Notes under the pieces: model-generated | What the model was told of the DNA's origin: nothing | The model's database searches: none | Seen by the model: only the letters and a program-made list of their open reading frames with translations | Made by a program: the position numbers and the translations under genes | NCBI RefSeq assembly: GCF_007859675.1 | Contig: NZ_CP042305.1 | Coordinates: 1,426,001 to 1,490,000 of the forward strand | Direction: 5' to 3' | From: Humibacter ginsenosidimutans | GTDB lineage: Bacteria > Actinomycetota > Actinomycetes > Actinomycetales > Microbacteriaceae | Length of the DNA stretch: 64,000 nucleotides | Part shown: in pieces, positions 36,226 to 45,634 of the stretch | How positions within the stretch are numbered: the stretch's first letter is position 1 | How the letters are laid out: every line of letters starts with the position of its first letter

Positions 36226-36586
36226 TCGTGTGGAGGGGAAAGAGGGGACGCAAGCGCGGCGGCATCGGGAACGGCAGCGTGTACTCCAGGAGCGGAATGT
36301 CGATCGCGCCCCAGTCATCCCGCTTCACCCTGATCGTCTCCGACGACACCTCCGTGATGCGCACGCGCAGCCAGGTACCGTCGTCGAGCAGCAGCTCGTA
36401 CGCGTCGGCGAGGTAGCCGATGCCGAGGGAGTCGAACCTCTCCTCCGCGGTCAGCCAGTCGACGGCATCCGTGCGCTCGCGACCGAGCAGGTCGACGACC
36501 ACGAAGTCGTCGCCTTCCGGACGGATCCAGCCGACCAGTTCGCGGTCGGCGCGACGGTGTTCGATCCAGGTCGCGGGTACGGGCAT
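36221..36586 (-). CDS. conserved hypothetical protein, 121 aa
   Basis: A small soluble protein with a beta-rich pattern and two recognisable sections (VGWIRPEGDDFVVVDLLGRERT and LADAYELLLDDGTWLRVRITEV). I do not recognise a named family; the pattern of short strands and a tail rich in proline and arginine suggests a small barrel. It ends inside the 36160-36225 palindrome and starts 9 nt after the methyltransferase stop, so it is probably the second gene of that unit. Confidence 0.75.
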   Translation of the reverse strand: MPVPATWIEHRRADRELVGWIRPEGDDFVVVDLLGRERTDAVDWLTAEERFDSLGIGYLADAYELLLDDGTWLRVRITEVSSETIRVKRDDWGAIDIPLLEYTLPFPMPPRLRPLFPLHTN

Positions 36587-36595
36587 CCGTCGATG

Positions 36596-37273
36596 CTATG
36601 CGCTGCGGGAACGCCGCGCGATGATGTGGAACACGTGCCAGTGCTTGGGCCCCGCGAACGACTTGCCGTCGCGGTCCTCCTCCTGCAGCTCGAGCACGTC
36701 GAGGCCGGCCAGCAGCCGCTCGACGTCGGCGCGGTCGTGCGTGTTCACGTCGGGCCACGCGGCGAAGTCGTCGTGCGGGCCGAACAGCTGGCCGGCGAAC
36801 AGCCCGGCCGGCCGCAGCGAGGAGCGGATGCCCGCCCACAGCCGCTCGAACACCTCCGGCGCGCAGAACGGCAGCGCGAACCCGGCGTAGACGAGATCCG
36901 CAGCGGGCAGTGCGACGGGGCCGTCCGCTGGCGCGAGCTCGGCGAAGGATGCCCTGCGCACCGTGAGCCGCGCACTCTCGGCTTCGTCCACGCCCGCGGT
37001 GACGCGCTCGACGACGTGCTCATCGGAGTCGACGGCGAGCACCCGGAACCCCGCTGACAGCAGCGCCCGAGACTCGACCCCGTCGCCGCAGCCGAGGTCG
37101 ACGGCATCGCCGACGACGCCGCTCGGGTCACCAGCGGCGTCGCCGCCGCCGCTCGGATCCGTGCTTTCGCCACCCGCAACACCATCGCTCGCGCGCCACA
37201 CCTCGAGCGCGGCGGCGAACGTGGGCCGCACCGAGCGGCCGGCCTGCTGCGCGTAGAAGTCGCTCCAGTCCAT
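36596..37273 (-). CDS. class I SAM-dependent methyltransferase
   Basis: A 225-residue Rossmann-fold methyltransferase. Motif I is AVDLGCGDGVESRALL, the acidic residue after strand 2 is in LAVDSDEHVV, and motif IV-like VYAGFALPFCAPEVFERLWAGIRSSLRPAG follows. It begins MDWSDFYAQQAGR, typical of Tellurite-resistance-like or small-molecule methyltransferases. A stretch of Gly/Asp/Ser before motif I (ESTDPSGGGDAAGDPSG) looks like low-complexity insertion. Substrate unknown. Divergent to the BTAD regulator. Confidence 0.88.
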   Translation of the reverse strand: MDWSDFYAQQAGRSVRPTFAAALEVWRASDGVAGGESTDPSGGGDAAGDPSGVVGDAVDLGCGDGVESRALLSAGFRVLAVDSDEHVVERVTAGVDEAESARLTVRRASFAELAPADGPVALPAADLVYAGFALPFCAPEVFERLWAGIRSSLRPAGLFAGQLFGPHDDFAAWPDVNTHDRADVERLLAGLDVLELQEEDRDGKSFAGPKHWHVFHIIARRSRSA

Positions 37274-37438
37274 GACGCCATTGTGCACAACGTGCCGAAC
37301 GTCGGAGTTCTGGTGCGGCGCGCCGGCCGCGAGCACGACACGCCGCACCCCGCGACGAGACTCCGATTTCCGGCCCGGTGTCAGGTGCGGCACTAGAGCA
37401 CCCGAGGCGGCACGGTCTCGACCTCTACACTGGGCACG

Positions 37439-40400
37439 GTGAGCCAGGCGAGCACGCGCATCCCGGTGCATCGCGTCGCGGTGCTCGGTCCGGTGCTCGT
37501 TGCGACGCCGAACGGTACGCTCGCGGAGCCCGGCGGGTCGACCGCCAAGGCTCTCGTGGTGTCGCTCCTGCTGGCGCGCGGGTCGCTCTCGGTGCGGGGC
37601 ATCGGCGACGATCTCTGGGAGGACGAGCCGCCGCGCAACCTCAAGGCCGCGCTGCAGACCCTCGTCTCCCGGGTCCGTGCCGTTGCCGCCGACGGCCTCA
37701 TCGTCTCGGCACCGGGCGGCTATGAGCTCGGCGCCCACGGCGACAGCGATCTCGCGGAGGCGACGAGGCGCAGGGAGACGGCGCGGGCCGCGCTGGATCG
37801 CGGCGACGCGGTGGCGGCCGAGGGCGAGGCATCCGCGGGTCTTGCGCTCTGGCGGGGCGAGCCGGGCGCCGACCTCGTGCCGGGAGACCTCGCCAGGCGG
37901 CTCGCCGCCGCGGCGGCGGACCTGCGCAGGAGCCTCGCTCTGCTCCGTGCCGACGCTCGCATCGCGGCGGGCGACGGGACGGGCGCACTCTCCGACCTGG
38001 AGCCGTTCACCGAGGCCGCTCCGCTCGACGAAGACCTCGAGCTTCGACGCCTGCGGGCCCACGCGGTCACGGGCAGGCGCAACGACGCGATTCGCGAGTT
38101 CGGCGAGTTCCGCACGCGCATGCGCGACGAACTCGGCACCACGCCTTCGGCCGACCTGCTCGCCCTGCACACCCGGCTGCTGCGCGAACCCGACCCGGAT
38201 GCCGCGCCGCACGCGCTGCACGTCGGCATCCGTGTGCCCCCGAACCCGCTCGTCGGACGCGACGGCGACATCGACGCCCTGGAGTCCCTGCTGGCGACCT
38301 CGCGGCTGACGACCATCCTCGGCGCCGGCGGTCTCGGCAAGACCCGGCTCGCGCAGGAGCTCGCCGGTCGCGCGGCCCAGAGGATGCCCGGCGTCGTCGT
38401 CGTCGAACTGGCCAGCGTGCGCTCCGGCGACGATGTTCCCCTCGCGCTCGCCTCGACCCTCGGCATCCGCGAGTACACCGGCACGCGGCTCACGCTGAGC
38501 GATCCAGCGGTGCGGGTGGACGTGCGCGGGCGCATCCTCTCCACCCTCGCCGAGCGACCGACGCTGCTGGTGATGGACAACTGCGAGCACATCATCGAGG
38601 CCGCCGCCGAGTGGATCGCGGACATCCTCGCCTCGACCCGCGACGTGCGGGTGCTCGCCACCAGCCGGGCGCCGCTGATGATCGCCGCCGAGCAGGTGTA
38701 TCAGTTGCAGCCGCTGGCCGCGGCGACCGCCGACCGCGTTCCGGGACCGGCCGTGACGCTCTTCATCGACCGGGCTCGTGCAGCGCGCCCCTCGGTCGTG
38801 CTTCCGATCGAGACCATCGAGCGGCTGTGCACGAAGCTCGACGGGCTGCCGCTGGCCATCGAGCTCGCCGCCGCCAGAGTGCGGTCGATGTCGGTCGAGG
38901 AGATCGAACGACGCATCGACAACAGATTCGTGCTGCTGCGCGGCGGCGACCGCTCGGCTCCAGAGCGCCACCGTACGCTGCTCGCCGTCATCGACTGGAG
39001 CTGGAACCTGCTCGGCGACTCCGAGCAGCGCACCCTGCGCCGCCTGTCGGTGTTCGTCGACGGGTTCGACTCCGACGCCGCGCTGGCCGCAGGCGACCCC
39101 CGCGACGACGTGGAGGCCGATCTCGAGGGGCTGGTCAATCAGTCACTGCTGGTGGCGGCGGAAAGCGAGCTCACCGGCAGACTGCGCTATCGCATGCTCG
39201 AGACGGTGCGCGAGTTCGGGGCCGAACGTCTCGACGAGCAGTGCGAGCGCGACGAGGTGGCCGCGCGCATCCGCGGCTGGGCGGACGCCTTCGCGCTCGA
39301 CGCCCTCGAGACCACCTACGGCCCAGAGCAGGTGGCCACCTTCCGCAGGGTCGAAGAGGAACAGGACAACCTGGTCGCCGCGCTGCGCAACGCGCTCGAG
39401 ACGGGCGACAGGGATACCGCCAGCTCGGTGTACGCGGCGCTCGCGATGCACTGGACGCTGCGCGGCGCACACGGCGAGGTGCTCGGCTTCGTCCCTCTGT
39501 TGCTCGATGCGTTGCGGGGCTACCGACCCGACGAACTGCACCGCGACGCCGCCATGGTGACGCTCGCGCTCATCGGCGGCCTGTCGATGGTCACCGAGGT
39601 GCCGCTCGGCCTGCGCGCCCTCGCCCGGTTGCGCGTCTTGGACTCCATCAGCTCACCGCGCGACCCTCGATTGAACTCCGTGGTGCGTCTCGCTCTGTCG
39701 CTGCCCGACCTCGGCGCGGCCATGAAGACGGTCGACGACCTGCGCGCCGACGAGGATCCCGCCATCTCGTCGATGGGATACCTTCTCTCGTCGCAGCTCG
39801 CCGAAAACCGGGGCGAGATCGATGAGGCACTGGTCTTCTCCGCACAATCGTTCGCCAAGGCGGAGCTGGCCGGCGACGTCTGGACCGTCGGCATGTCCGC
39901 GCATTCCCTCGCCCAGCTGCACAGCCAGCGCGGCGACGCCGCCGACGTGCTGGTCTGGGCACGACGCGCTCGAACCAACCTCGAGCTGCTGAACGCGGGC
40001 GAAGACCTGCAGCAGCTCGAGTGGATGTGCGCCATGACCGACGTGACACTCGGCCGTCCGGAGTCGGCTCGGGCGACCTTCGAGCGGCTCTCGCAGCCCC
40101 ATGCCGAATCGGAGAGCTACGACTGGCGCGACCTCAAGGCCATCGGCCACGCCGGGCTCGCCGAGATCGCGGCGGCGGCCGACGACTGGTCGGAGGCCGA
40201 GCGGCAGTACGCCCTCGCCGAGCAGGTGTGGGGCGATCCGCCCGTCGGTTTCGCCCCGTGGTACTACGGTGCGGGCGCCGGGCTGCTGATCTGCTCGGTG
40301 CGCGCGGGAGACGTCGATGATCCGCGCACGACGAAGGTGGCGAGGCGGATGCGCGCCAGGCTGCTGCGCGACTTCCGCGTCAGGGCCGGCGCCGTCGACC

Positions 40401-40711
40401 TGCCCATCACGGGCCTCGCCGCGCTCGGCCTCGGCGTGTGGCTTCTCGCCCCCGGCCGGGAGGGGGCGGATGCCTGCCAGCACGCCGCGGGACTCGAACT
40501 TCTCGCGTTGGGGCATGGCGTGAACGCACGGCAGGATTTCCCCTCGCAGGGCTGGGCCCGCGCAGCCGACGACGTGCGCCGACAGCATCCCGAGCTCGAT
40601 CCGGATGCCGCGTGGCGCGCCGTCGAACCACTCACGCTCGTGGAGCGCACGGAGCGCGTGCACGAAGTGGTCAGGTCACTGCGCCCGTTGTTCGTGCGCG
40701 ACGCCCGCTGA
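37439..40711 (+). CDS. BTAD/STAND ATPase transcriptional regulator (AfsR/SARP-like)
   Basis: A 1090-residue regulator: an OmpR-type DNA-binding domain (residues about 10-95: GGSTAKALVVSLLLARG, DDLWEDEPPRNLKAALQTLVSRVR), a bacterial transcriptional activation domain (about 100-255), an NB-ARC/AAA ATPase with an intact P-loop GAGGLGKTRLA near residue 296 and LLVMDNCEH as Walker B, the GLPLAIELAAARVR motif, then TPR-like helices. Known relatives activate secondary-metabolite or stress genes, but no such cluster is adjacent. The GTG at 37439 lacks a ribosome site and TACACT lies 7 nt upstream, so it is probably leaderless. Its 3' end overlaps the convergent PH-domain gene by 36 nt. Confidence 0.92.
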   Translation: MSQASTRIPVHRVAVLGPVLVATPNGTLAEPGGSTAKALVVSLLLARGSLSVRGIGDDLWEDEPPRNLKAALQTLVSRVRAVAADGLIVSAPGGYELGAHGDSDLAEATRRRETARAALDRGDAVAAEGEASAGLALWRGEPGADLVPGDLARRLAAAAADLRRSLALLRADARIAAGDGTGALSDLEPFTEAAPLDEDLELRRLRAHAVTGRRNDAIREFGEFRTRMRDELGTTPSADLLALHTRLLREPDPDAAPHALHVGIRVPPNPLVGRDGDIDALESLLATSRLTTILGAGGLGKTRLAQELAGRAAQRMPGVVVVELASVRSGDDVPLALASTLGIREYTGTRLTLSDPAVRVDVRGRILSTLAERPTLLVMDNCEHIIEAAAEWIADILASTRDVRVLATSRAPLMIAAEQVYQLQPLAAATADRVPGPAVTLFIDRARAARPSVVLPIETIERLCTKLDGLPLAIELAAARVRSMSVEEIERRIDNRFVLLRGGDRSAPERHRTLLAVIDWSWNLLGDSEQRTLRRLSVFVDGFDSDAALAAGDPRDDVEADLEGLVNQSLLVAAESELTGRLRYRMLETVREFGAERLDEQCERDEVAARIRGWADAFALDALETTYGPEQVATFRRVEEEQDNLVAALRNALETGDRDTASSVYAALAMHWTLRGAHGEVLGFVPLLLDALRGYRPDELHRDAAMVTLALIGGLSMVTEVPLGLRALARLRVLDSISSPRDPRLNSVVRLALSLPDLGAAMKTVDDLRADEDPAISSMGYLLSSQLAENRGEIDEALVFSAQSFAKAELAGDVWTVGMSAHSLAQLHSQRGDAADVLVWARRARTNLELLNAGEDLQQLEWMCAMTDVTLGRPESARATFERLSQPHAESESYDWRDLKAIGHAGLAEIAAAADDWSEAERQYALAEQVWGDPPVGFAPWYYGAGAGLLICSVRAGDVDDPRTTKVARRMRARLLRDFRVRAGAVDLPITGLAALGLGVWLLAPGREGADACQHAAGLELLALGHGVNARQDFPSQGWARAADDVRRQHPELDPDAAWRAVEPLTLVERTERVHEVVRSLRPLFVRDAR

Positions 40712-42223
40712 GACCGCAGGGCCGCCCTGCCGCGCCACGAGCACGGCGTCGGCGATGCGCCACGCCTCCTCGACGGGAACGTCGGGGATCTCGTACTTGT
40801 GGCGCCCGGCCGCCGTGGTCGCGATGAGCGTGGCCAAGCCGGCCCTGCGCTGGAACAGCGACCTGCGCACGGTGAAGCCGATGATGCCCGCCGTCCGCAC
40901 GGCGACCCGCTTGCGCGCCAGCGATCCGGAGCGGGTGACGAGGATGCCGTCGGCACCGCTGCCGAGCAGCGCGTGGCCCAGCGAGCGCCATCTGTCTTCG
41001 ACGAGCGCCGCGGCTGCGGGCACGATGGCGACGAACACGGTCCAGCTCCACGGGCTCAAGTAGCCGAGCAGCTGTGCGGCGAGCACCGCGAGCGCGATCA
41101 CGGCGACGCCCACCGCCGCCCTGGTGTACCTGCGCCGGTGTGCGCGCGGACCGTGCATCGTCAGGTCGCAGTGCAGCGGCTCGGCATCGCCGAGCACCGC
41201 CTCCGCCACGCGCAGCGCGTCGGATCGCGGTCCGGCGGGCTCGATCACCATCATGCCGCCGCTCTCGCGGCCGATGCCGGTCATGATCGCGTGCGCGGCA
41301 GAAGCCCCCACCATGCGCAGCGAGAGCGACTCGGCGAGCTGGACGCCGCGCAGCCGCCGCTCGTCGAGGGTCACCTGTCTGGTGCGCAGAAGGCCGTGCC
41401 GCACATGCAGGGTGGCGGCATCCGACCGCCAGATGGTGAAGCCGCTGTACGAGAGCACGTAGCGCACGAGCGCCACCACGGACGCCACGACGATGAGCGC
41501 GATCACGATGATCGCGATCAGCTCGACCACCGGGATGCGGGACGCCTGGTCGATCGAGTCGCGCACGAACGGCAGCTTCAGCAGCAGGCCGCCGTCGAAG
41601 AACTGCAGCTGCAGCGCGAAGAACGCCGCCACGAACAGCGAGCCGACGCCGGTGAGCGTGAAGGGGGCGAACCTGGCCCACGACCAGCGCCAGCCGCTGA
41701 AGTTGTCCCTCGACGCATTCTCGCCCGAGTCTTCGGTGGCCTCGCTCTCCGCGGCGGGAGCGACGACCCCGCGCAGCAGCTCGGCGCGCAGCGCGGGCAC
41801 CTCGGTGAGCGAGACGCCGTCGAAGGCGAGCCCCTCTTGACCGTGCGACGCGCTGGTGCCCACCTTCACCACCGCGAGGCGCACCAGCCGGTGCAGGAAG
41901 GTGGCGTCGACGTCGACGGAGCGGATGCGCTCGCGCGGCACCGAGAGCATCCTGCGATTGAGCAGCCCGCGCCGCACCTCCACGTGGGTGGGTGTGATGC
42001 GGTACGTCGTGGTGAACCACCGCGAGAGTCCCGCGAGCACGCCGATGCCGGAGAGCACGTACGTCCACCACGGCTCGCCGCCGACGGAGCCGGCGACGAG
42101 GGCGACCAGCAGGATGGGCAGGTACTTGATGATCTCGCGCACCGGGTGCACGAGCAGCATGCGCGGGTCGAGCCGACGCCACGGTGTGGGGTCGGGGTCG
42201 GCGACCTGCGAGATCTCGCTCAC
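40676..42223 (-). CDS. PH domain-containing membrane protein, YdbT type
   Basis: A 515-residue membrane protein with two or three bacterial PH (bPH2) domains separated by pairs of helices. The repeated bPH2 wording is present: YRITPTHVEVRRGLLNRRMLSVPRERIRSVDV, then FTIWRSDAATLHVRHGLLRTRQVTLDERRLRGVQL, then GILVTRSGSLARKRVAVRTAGIIGF. YdbS/YdbT pairs are widespread in Gram-positive bacteria; function is not established. Its GTG overlaps the YdbS stop by 4 nt (GTGA). Confidence 0.88.
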   Translation of the reverse strand: MSEISQVADPDPTPWRRLDPRMLLVHPVREIIKYLPILLVALVAGSVGGEPWWTYVLSGIGVLAGLSRWFTTTYRITPTHVEVRRGLLNRRMLSVPRERIRSVDVDATFLHRLVRLAVVKVGTSASHGQEGLAFDGVSLTEVPALRAELLRGVVAPAAESEATEDSGENASRDNFSGWRWSWARFAPFTLTGVGSLFVAAFFALQLQFFDGGLLLKLPFVRDSIDQASRIPVVELIAIIVIALIVVASVVALVRYVLSYSGFTIWRSDAATLHVRHGLLRTRQVTLDERRLRGVQLAESLSLRMVGASAAHAIMTGIGRESGGMMVIEPAGPRSDALRVAEAVLGDAEPLHCDLTMHGPRAHRRRYTRAAVGVAVIALAVLAAQLLGYLSPWSWTVFVAIVPAAAALVEDRWRSLGHALLGSGADGILVTRSGSLARKRVAVRTAGIIGFTVRRSLFQRRAGLATLIATTAAGRHKYEIPDVPVEEAWRIADAVLVARQGGPAVSAGVAHEQRAQ

Positions 42224-42761
42224 GTCGCGTCGCCCTTGGTCTGCTGCGCGACGGCCGCGAGCCGGGCGACGACCTCGCGCGCCACGTCGTCGTCGAGAGC
42301 GTGGATGCTCAACGCCCCCGCCGACGCGCCGTGGTGACCGTGACGGTCGTGAGGCCGTAGATGCGGTGCAGGAACCCGCGCCGCGAGTCCACGGTCTGCA
42401 GCCTGGCGATCGGAGCGACGCGGGTCTCCTGCGTCAGCCAGCCGCTGCGCACGAACACCGCGTCGTCGGTGATCTCCCAGCGATGGATGCGGTAGCGCCA
42501 CCTCGGCATGATCGACACGTGCACGATGGCCACGAGCGCGGTGAGCCCGAGGCCGGCGAGGTGCAGGGGGCTGGTCCAGGCATTCGTGAACAGCATCCAG
42601 GCCAGCTGGAGCAGCGTGAAGAGGGTCCAGCCGACGATGGCGTTCCAGGTCCAGAACGGCACGGCCTTGGTGCTCGGCCGTCCGGCCGGCTCGCGCACCA
42701 TGCGCGAGATCCGGCCGGACGACTCGGAGATGTCGCCGCTGGTCGAGCCGGTCGAGGTCAT
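42220..42761 (-). pseudogene. PH domain-containing protein, YdbS type, one-base frameshift
   Basis: The first frame from the ATG at 42761 encodes an N-terminal cytoplasmic stretch, two helices and a bPH2 domain (YRIHRWEITDDAVFVRSGWLTQETRVAPIARLQTV-DSRRGFLHRIYG), but stops at 42309 after TVTVTTARRRGR. The next frame supplies the expected ending, SAGALSIHALDDDVAREVVARLAAV to KGDAT, and overlaps the YdbT start as GTGA. One missing base near 42325-42330 would restore TTASSAGALSI; the total length (542 nt) is one short of a codon multiple. It may be a real lesion or a sequencing error in a GC-rich run. Confidence 0.82.
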
Positions 42762-42793
42762 CTGTTCCCCCAATGAGCGTGATAAGACGAGTG

Positions 42794-43630
42794 TCACGCC
42801 TTGCGCATGTATGCGCGCACCGTGAGCGGAGCGAAGACCAACACGATGACCACGGCGCCGAGCAGCGAGATCCAGAGATCCGCGCCCACGGTGCCGTTGT
42901 TGGCGAGGTCGCGCACTGCTGTCACGAGGTGCGAGATCGGGTTGATGTTCACGAACCACTGCAAAGCAGGCACGAGGCTCTTCACCGGCACGTACGCGTT
43001 GGAGAGGAACGTCAGCGGGAACAGCACGAGCATCGAGATGCCCTGAACGCTGGATGCCGTGCGCGCGATCACGCCGAAGAAGGCGAAGATCCAGCTGATC
43101 GCCCACGAGCACGCGATGACGAGCAACGCGGCCAGCACGACCGGCCCGATGCCGCCGGCGGGGTGGTAGCCGATGACATAGCCGACCACGAAGGTGATCG
43201 TCGTGGCGATGGCGTACCGCACGGTGTCGGCGAGCAGCGCCCCGGAGAGTGGAGCGATGCGCGCGATCGGCAGCGACCTGAACCTGTCGAACACGCCCTT
43301 GTCCATGTCCTCGCGCAGCTGAACGCCGGTGACGACCGAGGTCGTGATGACGGTCTGCACAAGGATGCCGGGAATGAGCTGCGGCAGGTACCCCGCCACG
43401 CTGCCGGCGATGGCGCCGCCGAACAGGTAGGCGAACATCAGGGTGAAGATGATCGGCTGCACCGTCACGTCGACGAGCTGCTCCGGCGTGCGGCGGATCT
43501 TGACCAGTCCGCGATACGCCATGGTGAACGTGTTGCGCAGCGTCTGACCGATGCTGGTGCGGTTCTTGAGGTTGCGCTCCGAGGGCGGGGTGATGCGCGC
43601 CACTTGGCGCGTAGGTGCGATGGTGCTCAT
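42794..43630 (-). CDS. ABC-2 type transporter permease, DrrB-like
   Basis: Six-helix membrane subunit, 278 residues, of a DrrAB-type exporter. Family wording: LVKIRRTPEQLVDVTVQPIIFTLMFAYLFGGAI, GVQLREDMDKGVFDRFRSLPIARIAPLSGALLADTVRY, FLSNAYVPVKSLVPALQWFVNINPISHLVTAVRDLANNG. The ATG at 43630 overlaps the ATPase stop by 4 nt (ATGA). Drug, lipid or natural-product export is typical; the substrate cannot be told. Confidence 0.94.
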   Translation of the reverse strand: MSTIAPTRQVARITPPSERNLKNRTSIGQTLRNTFTMAYRGLVKIRRTPEQLVDVTVQPIIFTLMFAYLFGGAIAGSVAGYLPQLIPGILVQTVITTSVVTGVQLREDMDKGVFDRFRSLPIARIAPLSGALLADTVRYAIATTITFVVGYVIGYHPAGGIGPVVLAALLVIACSWAISWIFAFFGVIARTASSVQGISMLVLFPLTFLSNAYVPVKSLVPALQWFVNINPISHLVTAVRDLANNGTVGADLWISLLGAVVIVLVFAPLTVRAYMRKA

Positions 43631-44676
43631 GCGGTCACCTTCTCCTTCTCGGCACCGCTCTCGTCGGAGCCCGGTGCCGTCTCGTTCTGGTCGGCCGCGT
43701 CGTGGCCGGTGATGGTGAGGAAGACCTCGTCGAGGCTCGGCTTCTGCACGCTCATCTCGGTGAGGCGGATGCCCGCCTCACGGAACGTGACGAGCAGGTC
43801 GGTCACCCGGTCGGGATCGGCCATCGGCGCCGTGATGCGCGCCGCCTCCGGCGAGAGCGTGCCGCGCACGCCGAGCACCCGCTCGATCGCGGTGAGCGCA
43901 TCCTCGGTGTCCGCAGGGTCCTCGATCCGCAGCTGCAGGGCGGACGTGCCGACAGAGGCCTTCAGCTCGTCGGCCGTGCCCTCCGCCACCACGCGACCGC
44001 GGTCGATCACCGCGATGCGGTCGGCCAGCTGGTCGGCCTCGTCGAGGTACTGCGTGGTCAGCAGAATGGTGGACCCGCTGGCGACGAGCTCGCGGATCGT
44101 ATCCCACATCTGGCCGCGCGTACGCGGGTCGAGACCCGTGGTCGGCTCGTCGAGGAAGATGAGCGGCGGCTGCGCGATGAGCGACGCCGCGAGGTCGAGG
44201 CGACGACGCATGCCGCCGGAGAACTTCTTGAGCGGGCGCTTGGCGGCATCCGTCAGCCCGAATCGCTCGAGCAGCTCCACCGCCTTCTCCTTGGACTCCT
44301 TGCGGCCGAGGCCCAGCAGCCGGGAGAAGATGATGAGGTTCTCGGTGGCCGAGAGCGTCTCGTCCACCGAGGCGAACTGACCGGTCACACCGATCAGCTG
44401 GCGCACGATCTGCGCCTCCTTCGCCACGTCGTGGCCGAAGACGGTCGCGGTTCCCGCGTCTGCCTTCAGCAGCGTGGCGAGCATGTTGATGGTGGTGGTC
44501 TTGCCCGCGCCGTTCGGGCCGAGCACGCCGTAGACGGTGCCCGGTCGCACGAGCAGGTCGACCCCGTCGACCGCCCGGTTGCTGCCGAACGTCTTGACCA
44601 GGCCGTGGGCCTCGATGGCCCAGTCGGAGCCTGCGCTGTGTCGAGCGCCTTGTGCGCTGGAACGTTGTGCGTTCAT
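43627..44676 (-). CDS. ABC transporter ATP-binding protein, DrrA-like (daunorubicin-resistance type)
   Basis: ATPase of the exporter, 349 residues. Walker A GPNGAGKTT (residues 53-61), Q-loop in VTGQFASVDE, signature FSGGMRRRLDLAASL, Walker B LIFLDEPTTGLDPRTR and a C-terminal DrrA-type extension (ITAPMADPDRVTDLLVTFREAGIRL, SLDEVFLTITG). AAGGGAG lies 6 nt before the ATG at 44676. First gene of the ATPase-permease pair; the 250 nt upstream (44677-44926) contain no gene I can support. Confidence 0.95.
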   Translation of the reverse strand: MNAQRSSAQGARHSAGSDWAIEAHGLVKTFGSNRAVDGVDLLVRPGTVYGVLGPNGAGKTTTINMLATLLKADAGTATVFGHDVAKEAQIVRQLIGVTGQFASVDETLSATENLIIFSRLLGLGRKESKEKAVELLERFGLTDAAKRPLKKFSGGMRRRLDLAASLIAQPPLIFLDEPTTGLDPRTRGQMWDTIRELVASGSTILLTTQYLDEADQLADRIAVIDRGRVVAEGTADELKASVGTSALQLRIEDPADTEDALTAIERVLGVRGTLSPEAARITAPMADPDRVTDLLVTFREAGIRLTEMSVQKPSLDEVFLTITGHDAADQNETAPGSDESGAEKEKVTA

Positions 44677-44926
44677 GCGGCACTCCCTTCGTGATGGTTG
44701 TTTCGTGGTCTGGATTCGAGGATGCTCGTGGCCGCTTTCGCGGCGCTGTCGTGCCGCTTACACGCACTCACGGGCGCTGTCAGCGGCCGCCGGCAACTGT
44801 CGGCGGACATCCCGTGGAGATGGAGCGAGGGCGCGGCGGAGCCGCCAGGAGGGCGCACTCGACCGCACGGCGGTCGATGGTGCGGCCGCCGTTCGAAAGG
44901 CGTTGGAGTTGTGTGGTGTCTGGTGA

Positions 44927-45634
44927 CTAGGCGTCGGGAGAGGCCGGATCGGAGCCACGCGCCTCGCCCTGCGGTGCACGGGCGGCGCGCTGCGCACCAC
45001 GGCGCTTGGCCTGGGCCTCGCGCTGGGCCTCGCGGCGGGCATCCTGCATGCGACGCTGCGCTTCGCGGCGCAGCGCCTGGCGTTCTTGGGCGGAGAGGCC
45101 CTGGGTGCCGCGCTGCGGTTCGTCATCGGCCACGAGGCGCTCGCGCTCGACCCGGCCGATGAGCGCGTCGCGGTCGACGCCCGCGTATTCCAGAGCTCTG
45201 GGAACGGTGCCGACACTCGCCGTGACGATGCCGTAGAGCACGTCGAGCTCGACGCTGCGTCCCCTGCGGCGTCCGCCGACGATCTGCGCCCTGCGGAACA
45301 CCTCGCGGGTCGAGGACGCCCAGCTCGGCCTGGCGGTGATCGGCCGGCTGGTTGCGCGAACGAGTTCCGGATCGAGCCCGTCGATGCCGACGACGGCCAG
45401 AGACCTGGCCGATTCGACCTCGAGCGCGTGATCGAGCGCGTCATGGTCGAGGCCGAAATCGGCCAGCACGGCCGCGGCAATCGAGTCGGGCTCGGCCGCG
45501 ATCGCGAGCATCAGGTGCTCGGGGGCGACCGCGACCTTGCCGCGGCGCTGAGTCTCTTCCATCGCAGTGATCAGGATGTCGCGAATGGGCTGCGGCAGCC
45601 GGTCTTCGCGCCCGTGGGGCATCTCGTCAGCCAC
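44927..45634 (-). CDS. Clp N-terminal domain protein without ATPase domains
   Basis: A 235-residue protein consisting of a double Clp-N repeat (residues about 15-150: RDILITAMEETQRRGKVAVAPEHLMLAI and SSTREVFRRAQIVGGRRRGRSVELDVLYGIV) and a charged, Arg/Ala/Gln-rich helical tail (LSAQERQALRREAQRRMQ and REAQREAQAKRRGAQRAAR). In ClpA/ClpC this domain binds adaptors and substrates; here it has no AAA modules, so it may act as an adaptor or competitor of ClpC, or simply as the partner of the HTH protein encoded just upstream. The two genes overlap by 8 nt. The role is inferred. Confidence 0.85.
   Translation of the reverse strand: MADEMPHGREDRLPQPIRDILITAMEETQRRGKVAVAPEHLMLAIAAEPDSIAAAVLADFGLDHDALDHALEVESARSLAVVGIDGLDPELVRATSRPITARPSWASSTREVFRRAQIVGGRRRGRSVELDVLYGIVTASVGTVPRALEYAGVDRDALIGRVERERLVADDEPQRGTQGLSAQERQALRREAQRRMQDARREAQREAQAKRRGAQRAARAPQGEARGSDPASPDA

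Noticed and set aside
44677..44926. Possible small genes upstream of the DrrA-like ATPase (frames of 60-90 codons on both strands)
   Set aside because: No ribosome sites and no conserved pattern; treated as promoter region.
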